5,471 bases of DNA from Sphingobacteriaceae bacterium (GTDB lineage Bacteria; Bacteroidota; Bacteroidia; Sphingobacteriales; Sphingobacteriaceae): assembly GCA_947460275.1 (NCBI GenBank), contig CANHHZ010000136.1, positions 1 to 5,471 on the forward strand, read 5' to 3'. The notes under the pieces were generated by a model. It searched no databases, was not told the DNA's origin, and saw nothing but the letters and a program-made list of their open reading frames with translations. This document shows positions 1-5,471 of this stretch, piece after piece. Within the stretch, counting starts at the first letter, position 1; every line of letters starts with the position of its first letter. The position numbers and the translations under genes were made by a program.

Positions 1-31
1 ACAACAACTGTTTAACTTTAAATGAGTAAGC

Positions 32-62
32 AACCGCCATAAATTTTTATGGCGGTTTTTTT
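32..62 (+). terminator. Rho-independent terminator of an upstream plus-strand gene
   Basis: The arm AACCGCCATAAA (32-43) is exactly complementary to TTTATGGCGGTT (46-57). Because the innermost pairs cannot close, the working stem is about 10-11 bp with a small AT loop. The GC-rich base runs straight into seven T residues (56-62). There is no matching T tract on the other strand, so it acts for plus-strand transcription. It therefore ends a gene lying left of the window. That gene's last codons could finish at a stop at 13-15, 23-25 or 27-29, one in each plus frame, and the few bases present do not show which. The hairpin also separates the transporter operon from upstream transcription. Confidence 0.85.
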
Positions 63-318
63 ATAAAGGTTTAGTTAAATGTTTTAATTCTAATTAAACG
101 AATAAATTTTTGAAACCCCAAAACAATAAATGCTTACTTTTTGTCTAAACACAGCTTTTTTAATCTTTTTATGTCAAAATTTTGTCATTAAAAGCAATAA
201 AATCATACTTTAAAGCAGATTTAACCCTCTTTTTATTTAAAAAAACACTTGTAACATTTGCATTACGTTTATAAAATTCTCAAATTGCATATCAATTACT
301 AATTAAACTTAAAATTTT
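63..318 (+). other. AT-rich non-coding leader upstream of the susC-like gene
   Basis: These 256 bases lie between the upstream terminator and the transporter start codon. I see no convincing open reading frame on either strand, no RNA gene and no large repeat. The stretch is very AT-rich, with several T-runs ending in G or GTC (around 138-145 and 180-186) that resemble Bacteroidota promoter elements. A ten-base direct repeat, CTAATTAAAC, occurs at 90-99 and 299-308. A short inverted repeat, AATTG-CATAT-CAATT, lies at 283-297 just before the gene. In sequence this AT-rich both may be chance. Promoter and any operator for the operon should lie here. Confidence 0.7.
230..260 (+). promoter_or_regulatory. 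Candidate Bacteroidota-type promoter for the susC-susD operon
   Basis: Bacteroidota housekeeping promoters follow TTTG, a spacer of about 17-23 bases, then TAnnTTTG. Here TTTT (230-233) is followed by 19 bases and AACATTTG (253-260), one mismatch in each element. Transcription would begin near 267, giving a leader of roughly 50 bases before the ATG at 319. A weaker alternative is TTTG (181-184), 21 bases, then TACTTTAA (206-213). Assignment is by pattern only; in such AT-rich DNA near-matches are frequent. Confidence 0.3.
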
Positions 319-3300
319 ATGAAAAAACTATTACTATCTGTAGTCGTTTTTCTGATGGTTGCAATTACAGCAATCGCTCAAGAACGAGTAATTACAGGAA
401 CAGTTACTTCGGCCGAGGACAATAAGCCCCTGCCTGGAGCAAGTGTTAAAGTTAAAGGAACCAAAACTGGGGTTTCTACAGGTGCAGACGGAAAGTACAC
501 TTTAAAAGCTGCTTCCAATGCTACATTAGAGTTCAGTTCTTTAGGCTTTGCATCTCAATCAAAAAACGTAGGCACAGCTTCAAGTATCAATGTAGCTTTG
601 GCTAGTGATGCACAATCACTAGGTGAGGTGGTTGTAACGGGTGTGGGTGTGGCTACACAGAAGAAACGTGTACCTATCGACGTAGCAACCTTAAATTCAA
701 AAGATTTTCCAAAAAGTGCTACTACAAACGTAAGTCAAGCTTTGCAAGGCCAAATAGCTGGTGCGCAAGTTATACAACGCAGTGGCCAGCCTGGAGCAGA
801 TGCTCAAATTATACTAAGAGGTTATAGTAACCTTTCGGGTACTAACCCACTAATTATGATTGATGGTGTTCAATCTAGCTCTGATTTATTAACCAGCTTA
901 GATCCAAACATCATAGAAAGAGTAGAGGTTGTAAAAGGATCTGCAGGTGGTATGTTGTATGGTGCACAAGGTGGAAACGGGGTAATTCAAGTATTCACCA
1001 AAAAAGGATCACAAAACAGTAAATTAACCATCGATGTAGCATCTAGATACAGTAATGATAGAGTAATTGCATTAAATGATTTAGTTGCAAAAAATCACCA
1101 CTGGGTAACTGATGCTTCTGGCAATATTTTAGGAGCCAGCAGTTTGCCAATATCACAAAGCGCAATTGGTGTTTGGGGAAATCCAACAGCATTGCCATTT
1201 GCAACTGATAAAACAGTTCAAAACAATAAACCAATATTACTTCCTACCTATAATCATATTGAGCAAGGAAATAGAGTTGCAAATACCTATTCAAACTCAA
1301 TAAACATCAGAGGTGGCGCAGATAAATATGATTATGCTTTCGGAGCATCTCATCTTTCGCAGCAAGATGTTTACAGTAATAACTTCGAGCGGACTAACTT
1401 AAACTTAAACTTTGGTATTACACCGGCAAAAGGCTTAAGCTTCAGAAGTTCTACGCAATTGATTTCTACCTATGAGGATTTATTGGCGTCTAATAGATTT
1501 AATTTGGTTAACTCTTTACAATGGATTGATTTTACATGGAGAAATCCTGTAAATGGTCAAATAGTAGTTAAACCAAGTACTTTAACAGACGGAAACAACG
1601 CATTGGCCGAAAGAGAGGCAAGAGAGCGTTATAGCAAAACACCTAGAATTCTTCAAAATTTCAGTGTAAATTATAAATTACCAAAATTCTTAGAATTTGA
1701 CGTAAAATATGCATTAGATGCAAGATCTATTGACCAAAGTGATTTTTATTTTAACCAAACTGGTAGAGCGCAAACTGTATTTTTTGGTTCTGATATCAAT
1801 GGAAGTATCACGAAAGAGTTTCAAAACTTTAGAGTTCACTACGGAACGGCTAGCGCATATCTTAGAACTGACTTCGAAAAAGATTTCAAGATAAATATTC
1901 CGCTTAAAACTTCTACTCAATTTACTTATGATGCTAGAAAGACAAAAAGTAATTATTTCTATGCGCAAGGAGTTGCATTGCCTGCATATCCGCCTTATAC
2001 CTTATCGAGCGCTACTACCAGAACAGGTGGAGATAGCTATAGCGAGTTGTTAATTTATGGTTTCTTGGTAAACCAAACTTTCGACTGGGGTAATTTAGCA
2101 GGAGTTTCTGTAGGTTTTAGATCTGATTATTCTTCGGCTTTTGGAGGCCAGAGTAAACCTGCAACTTTTCCTAGAGGAACAGTTTATTTTAATCCTTCTG
2201 AGTTCTTTAAAAACAAGAATATAATTACGAACTGGAAATTGCGTGCTGCCTATGGTGCTGCTGGTATTCAGCCAGGAACATACGATAGACAGGTTACGTT
2301 CTCTAGAGGTAACTTTGGCGAAAGTGGTTCTACCTTATTTACTAGAACTACCGCTAACAATCCTGATTTAAGGATCCAAAAAACTACGGAGTTAGAAGCA
2401 GGTACTGATTTAAATTTAACCCCTTTAAAAGGAAGTTGGTTAAGTAACGCTGTATTTAATGCTACTTATTGGAAAAGAACATCTGAAGATGTATTGCAAA
2501 CTGCGCCAGTAGCTCCATCAACTGGAGGTAGTGGAGCTGTTGATAATTTAGTGAGCTTAAGAGGTAGTGGTTTGGATATATCGCTAGATCTTAGCGCATA
2601 CAAATCTCAAAATTTTGACTGGAATTTCGGATTTAGATGGGCAAAAACAAAAACTGAGATTACTAAAGTGGCTAATAATGTGCCTATCACTAACGGAGTA
2701 TTTAATATAGCTCCTGGAGGTAATTTAGGAAACTTGTACATGCAAAGACCTTTATCTCGTATAGATCAATTGAAACCTGACGGCACAAGATATATTCCTG
2801 TTGCTAATGAGGCTGGTTACACTATTGTGAATGGTTATGTAGTAAACTTAGCCAATTATAACGTAGTATTAACAGCAGCTGATGATTTAGCTGTAGCAGG
2901 AAATGTAAACCCTGATTTTACGAGTTCATTTATCAATCGATTTAACATTTATAAAAAACTAAGTGTTTCAGTACAACTTGATTGGGTAAAAGGTGTTGAT
3001 GTTTATAACCAAACAAGACAATGGTTGTATAGAGATAGATTGCATGCAGACTTTGATAATTCTGTAAATATTGCAGGCCAAGAAGGTTCTTTTGTAGCGT
3101 TTTATAATAGTCTTTATAATACAAACACGCCTTTGTCTCATTTCGTTGAAGATGGAAGTTATGTAAGATTGAGAGATTTGTCTATCACTTACGATTTAAC
3201 AAGCACCTTGAAACAGAAATGGGTAAAATCTATTTCGGTTACTGCTACGGGAAGAAACTTAGCCACATGGACTAAATATAAAGGTTTAGACCCAGAGGCT

Positions 3301-3420
3301 ACTGCGGCATTGACTAATCAAGGTGGAACAATTTCAGGCTTAGGTTCTTTTACTGGAGTAGATTACTACGGTGCACCAAACTTGAAATCATTCCAATTTA
3401 GCATTAACATAGGTTTTTAA
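319..3420 (+). CDS. SusC/RagA-family TonB-linked outer membrane transporter
   Basis: This is a 1033-residue TonB-dependent transporter of the SusC/RagA family, expected to import an oligomeric nutrient across the outer membrane together with the SusD-like lipoprotein encoded next. Residues 1-20 are a signal peptide with cleavage likely at AIA|QE. Residues 24-95 form a carboxypeptidase-regulatory-like beta-sandwich (VITGTV, PLPGASVKVKGT, GVSTGADGKYTL). A TonB-box-like stretch, LGEVVVTG, lies at 101-108. The plug domain (about 115-230) carries ALQGQIAGAQV, ILRGYSNLSGTNPLIMIDGV and the SusC signature ending YGAQGGNGVIQVFTKKG (214-230). The rest is a large beta-barrel ending in phenylalanine (FQFSINIGF), as expected for BAM-dependent assembly. 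There is no STN domain, so direct sigma-factor signalling is not indicated. The first ATG is required for the signal peptide; no Shine-Dalgarno is visible, only an A/T-rich leader. Length is normal for the family and the frame is intact. The substrate cannot be assigned. Confidence 0.96.
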   Translation: MKKLLLSVVVFLMVAITAIAQERVITGTVTSAEDNKPLPGASVKVKGTKTGVSTGADGKYTLKAASNATLEFSSLGFASQSKNVGTASSINVALASDAQSLGEVVVTGVGVATQKKRVPIDVATLNSKDFPKSATTNVSQALQGQIAGAQVIQRSGQPGADAQIILRGYSNLSGTNPLIMIDGVQSSSDLLTSLDPNIIERVEVVKGSAGGMLYGAQGGNGVIQVFTKKGSQNSKLTIDVASRYSNDRVIALNDLVAKNHHWVTDASGNILGASSLPISQSAIGVWGNPTALPFATDKTVQNNKPILLPTYNHIEQGNRVANTYSNSINIRGGADKYDYAFGASHLSQQDVYSNNFERTNLNLNFGITPAKGLSFRSSTQLISTYEDLLASNRFNLVNSLQWIDFTWRNPVNGQIVVKPSTLTDGNNALAEREARERYSKTPRILQNFSVNYKLPKFLEFDVKYALDARSIDQSDFYFNQTGRAQTVFFGSDINGSITKEFQNFRVHYGTASAYLRTDFEKDFKINIPLKTSTQFTYDARKTKSNYFYAQGVALPAYPPYTLSSATTRTGGDSYSELLIYGFLVNQTFDWGNLAGVSVGFRSDYSSAFGGQSKPATFPRGTVYFNPSEFFKNKNIITNWKLRAAYGAAGIQPGTYDRQVTFSRGNFGESGSTLFTRTTANNPDLRIQKTTELEAGTDLNLTPLKGSWLSNAVFNATYWKRTSEDVLQTAPVAPSTGGSGAVDNLVSLRGSGLDISLDLSAYKSQNFDWNFGFRWAKTKTEITKVANNVPITNGVFNIAPGGNLGNLYMQRPLSRIDQLKPDGTRYIPVANEAGYTIVNGYVVNLANYNVVLTAADDLAVAGNVNPDFTSSFINRFNIYKKLSVSVQLDWVKGVDVYNQTRQWLYRDRLHADFDNSVNIAGQEGSFVAFYNSLYNTNTPLSHFVEDGSYVRLRDLSITYDLTSTLKQKWVKSISVTATGRNLATWTKYKGLDPEATAALTNQGGTISGLGSFTGVDYYGAPNLKSFQFSINIGF

Positions 3421-3452
3421 TTAATTAAGTATAAATTTTAATTCATAATAAG

Positions 3453-5096
3453 ATGAAGAAAATATTAGCACTATTTGCAATGGTCTTGCTTTTGACTAAT
3501 TGTAAAAAGTCCGATTTGCAGTTGGATGATCCTAACTCACCAACACCTACGGGCTCTTTAGCCACAGTAAAAGGGGTAGAACAGTTTGCCCTGGGCATTT
3601 GGAATAAGTTATATGTGGGAAATAACTTGCTTGTTCACTCTATGAATATGCACAGCTTTATGGGAGATGAGCAATGGTGTTCAGCAGGTAATTTTGGTTG
3701 GAGATATGTAAATCAAGTAGATAAAATTACCTTACCTGCTCCATACAACAATGTTGTTCCTGCGGTATTAGGTATAGCACAACCTCAACAATTGAAAGAT
3801 CTAAATAACCTTGCTGCTACAAATGGCTCGCAAATTAATGCCTTAGTTTATGAGTGGAACATGGCTTATTTTGCAAATGGACAAGCAAATTTCTTGCTTC
3901 AAGCTATTGAAAATCCAGCCATTACAATTCCTGCAACAGAGAAATCAGTTCTTAAAGCATGGGCTTACTGGTGGAAAGGCTTTGCTTATTCTCGTATTGG
4001 TTCGATGTATGTTGCTGGTGTAATCAATGACAAAACAGACGGTAGTACATCATCTCAGTACAAAACTCGTCAACAAATGATTACTGAAGCTAATGCCAAT
4101 TTTGATAAAGCAATTGCTTTGTTAACACCAATTTCAGCAAGTGATGCCGTATATGCTTCAACAATGAACGCCATTATTCCAGCATTTAACAGACCAACAC
4201 CAAATGTTGTAATCACACCGCAAATGTGGGTGAGAGGTATTAATACCTATAAAGCAAGAAATATATTGGTAAATAAAAAAGTTACTGAATTAACAGCTTC
4301 AGATTTATCATCGATAAAAACTTTGGCTCAATCGGGTTTAGTACAAGGAGATATTACTTTCTTATTAGGAATCTCTGCTGTTGCTGCTGAAGGTTTATCG
4401 CCAAATAATCAACAACACACTATGCTTTGGAACTCTTTTGCAAATAACCCTGGGTGGATGTGGCCATCTGAACGTTGGGTTCAAGATTTCAAATCAGGCG
4501 ATCAAAGATTTGTTAAGGGTGTAACAGCCCTTCCTGCAGCTAGCGTGGAGGTTAATAGATCGAGTAGAGGGATTCAATTTGGAGGCCGCTATTATTTTAC
4601 GGCTATTCAAAATGGAGGTTATTGGTCTACAAACGCCAGAACAGGTTTTGCAAATTTCGCTGGATCTTGGGAAGAAAATGCTTTAATGTTAGCTGAAGTT
4701 GAGATTAGAAACAATCAAGTGGAGGCTGGCTTAGCCTTCATAGATCAAGTGCGTTCGGCTAATGGCGCTGGCTTAGCTTCAACAGTAGGAACTAGTTTAA
4801 CGCAAGCCCAAGCTTTAGAAGAGTTGAGAAGAGAGCGTAGAATTGCATTAACATTACGTGGTGTTGCTTTTTATGACGCCAGACGTTGGGGTGTAACCGC
4901 CAAAGCTAGTGCTGGAGGGGGTAGAGCAAATGCAAATGTAATTATTCCTAACTCATTAATTGGCGCTACACCAACAGGTAGTTGGACTGCATTGCCATGT
5001 TTCATAGAATACAATTACCTAGATTATTGGGACGTTCCTGTAACTGAATTTAGTTACAACGCAGCTGCTTCAGGTTCTGCGGCGATTGCGAACTAA
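3453..5096 (+). CDS. SusD/RagB-family nutrient-binding outer membrane lipoprotein
   Basis: This is a 547-residue surface lipoprotein that, by family knowledge, caps the SusC-type barrel and binds the ligand before import. Residues 1-16 are a lipoprotein signal peptide with lipobox LTNC, so Cys17 would be lipidated. It is followed by KKSDLQLDDPNSPTP, the usual short linker with an Asp/Asn-Pro motif. Helical, TPR-like segments follow at about 130-155 (YEWNMAYFANGQANFLLQ) and 166-186 (KAWAYWWKGFAYSRIGSMY). The C-terminal SusD domain shows WPSERWVQDF (337-346), EENALMLAEVEIR (407-419), IDQVRSANG (430-438), ELRRERRIAL (457-466) and FYDARRWG (473-480), the classic RagB/SusD order. The gene starts 32 bases after the transporter stop with no terminator between them, so they are co-transcribed. 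The C-terminus ends in YLDYWDVPVTEF plus a small-residue tail (NAAASGSAAIAN) in place of the common LFPIP-type ending. Ligand unknown. Confidence 0.95.
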   Translation: MKKILALFAMVLLLTNCKKSDLQLDDPNSPTPTGSLATVKGVEQFALGIWNKLYVGNNLLVHSMNMHSFMGDEQWCSAGNFGWRYVNQVDKITLPAPYNNVVPAVLGIAQPQQLKDLNNLAATNGSQINALVYEWNMAYFANGQANFLLQAIENPAITIPATEKSVLKAWAYWWKGFAYSRIGSMYVAGVINDKTDGSTSSQYKTRQQMITEANANFDKAIALLTPISASDAVYASTMNAIIPAFNRPTPNVVITPQMWVRGINTYKARNILVNKKVTELTASDLSSIKTLAQSGLVQGDITFLLGISAVAAEGLSPNNQQHTMLWNSFANNPGWMWPSERWVQDFKSGDQRFVKGVTALPAASVEVNRSSRGIQFGGRYYFTAIQNGGYWSTNARTGFANFAGSWEENALMLAEVEIRNNQVEAGLAFIDQVRSANGAGLASTVGTSLTQAQALEELRRERRIALTLRGVAFYDARRWGVTAKASAGGGRANANVIIPNSLIGATPTGSWTALPCFIEYNYLDYWDVPVTEFSYNAAASGSAAIAN

Positions 5097-5322
5097 AACA
5101 TCCATATTTAGTAAACTGAGTTTAATTGCTCAAACAAATAAAGCCAACTATTACAGTTGGCTTTATTTGTTTATTGTATTTATAGTAATAACTCAAAGCT
5201 TTGATAAGGAGATTTTGTTACCTAACTACATGTGGCAACAGGTTTAGTTTAGTCACCTTCATATCGCTTGTTTTACGTCCTCTTGTTTTCAAATTAGGTG
5301 ATGATCAAATAAGTTTTAGCAT
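5097..5322. other. Convergent intergenic region
   Basis: This 226-base spacer lies between the end of the SusD-like gene and the end of the minus-strand DoxX-family gene. It contains the strong hairpin at 5132-5172. To the right are a twelve-base palindrome, TCAAAGCTTTGA (5193-5204), and a short imperfect inverted repeat with arms TGTTACC (5217-5222 region) and GGCAACA (5234-5240). I see no supported gene. One minus-strand open stretch (5218-5304) shares the DoxX frame but lies beyond two in-frame stops; it is discussed as a finding and not called as a gene. Confidence 0.6.
5132..5172. terminator. Strong, probably bidirectional transcription terminator
   Basis: The arms AAACAAATAAAGCCAAC (5132-5148) and GTTGGCTTTATTTGTTT (5156-5172) are perfectly complementary over 17 bp around the seven-base loop TATTACA. 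The GC-containing pairs lie next to the loop and the distal stem is A/T-rich, so both strands present a T-rich 3' arm (CTTTATTTGTTT on the plus strand and on the minus strand alike). It lies 35 bases after the SusD-like stop codon and is flanked by convergent genes. It would end the susC-susD transcript and could also end the minus-strand transcript, leaving that one a 3' tail of about 150 bases. Confidence 0.88.
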
Positions 5323-5471
5323 CTATTTCTTGTCCACACTATATTTACCGGGCCCAAGCAAGATCAAACCTAAAAACACTACCCCTAATTCTATTGCATG
5401 CGATGCTTCGGCTAAGCCTTCTTTAACATTGTTTAAATGCACCAAAGCCGCAATAACCATGGTAAAAAACA
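5323..5471 (-). CDS. DoxX-family integral membrane protein, C-terminal fragment (runs off window)
   Basis: Only the last 48 codons are present; the 5' part lies beyond the right edge. The readable protein runs from FFTMVIAALVHL through the hydrophobic segment AIELGVVFLGLILLGPG to the end GKYSVDKK, with a TAG stop at 5323-5325. A hydrophobic helix with a histidine, a short polar loop, a final transmembrane helix and then L-G-P-G-(K/R)-Y-S-(V/L)-D is the characteristic C-terminus of small four-helix DoxX/DoxD-like inner-membrane proteins. In these proteins this end is the fourth helix plus a short cytoplasmic tail. The biochemical role of most bacterial members is poorly defined, and nothing here refines it. 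The gene points towards the SusD-like gene and is not part of its operon. No truncation is evident apart from the window edge. Confidence 0.8.
   Translation of the reverse strand, partial: FFTMVIAALVHLNNVKEGLAEASHAIELGVVFLGLILLGPGKYSVDKK

Noticed and set aside
1..29. Tail of an upstream gene as a called CDS
   Set aside because: Each plus-strand frame reaches a stop within 29 bases, so the true frame and product cannot be chosen. Only the following terminator is supported.
1043..1234. 63-codon minus-strand open frame inside the transporter gene
   Set aside because: It lies wholly within the SusC-like coding sequence, has no family resemblance or translation signal, and is a by-product of the plus-strand codons.
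1714..1968. 84-codon minus-strand open frame inside the transporter gene
   Set aside because: It is antisense to the conserved barrel region, shows no recognisable domain and has no promoter or leader.
2942..3124. 60-codon minus-strand open frame inside the transporter gene
   Set aside because: It is an antisense shadow with Tyr/Leu-rich, low-complexity composition reflecting the opposite strand.
3421..3452. Possible terminator or promoter between the susC-like and susD-like genes
   Set aside because: The 32-base gap holds only the palindrome TTAATTAA and A/T-rich sequence, with no GC stem followed by a T tract and no promoter match. It fits an ordinary operon junction.
5193..5204. Twelve-base palindrome TCAAAGCTTTGA as an operator
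   Set aside because: It lies between convergent gene ends, where no promoter is expected, and short AT-rich palindromes are common by chance.
1..5471. CRISPR array, tRNA/rRNA genes, insertion sequence or attachment site
   Set aside because: No regularly spaced repeats, cloverleaf or rRNA-like sequence, transposase-like coding or paired terminal repeats were seen on either strand.

Overview
The window reads as a piece of an AT-rich Bacteroidota chromosome, most likely from the Sphingobacteriaceae/Flavobacteria side (Pedobacter-like); the genus is inference. The evidence is a SusC/RagA-type TonB-dependent outer-membrane transporter followed directly by a SusD/RagB-type surface lipoprotein, a pairing characteristic of this phylum. 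The base composition is low in GC, and the start codons sit in A/T-rich leaders with no clear Shine-Dalgarno sequence, as is usual there.

Layout. Bases 1-29 are at most the last few codons of an upstream plus-strand gene, followed by an intrinsic terminator (32-62). Bases 63-318 are an AT-rich non-coding leader that must carry the promoter of the next operon. The susC-like gene occupies 319-3420 (1033 aa). After 32 bases comes the susD-like gene, 3453-5096 (547 aa). A strong perfect hairpin (5132-5172) ends this operon. A minus-strand gene converges on the hairpin from the right. Only its last 48 codons are present (5323-5471), and they read as the C-terminus of a DoxX-family membrane protein.

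How the genes work together. The two complete genes form one transport unit. The lipoprotein would act as a lid over the extracellular mouth of the barrel, capture an oligomeric nutrient and hand it to the transporter, which imports it to the periplasm using TonB/ExbBD energy. No glycan hydrolase, lyase, peptidase, hybrid two-component sensor or sigma/anti-sigma pair lies in the window, so the substrate cannot be read from context. The transporter has a carboxypeptidase-regulatory-like N-terminal domain and no STN signalling domain, so FecA-style sigma signalling through this receptor is not indicated.

I did not find a clearly new biological system. The points worth a second look are the divergent plug signature and C-terminus of this SusC/SusD pair, its isolation between terminators, and some small unexplained intergenic signals.
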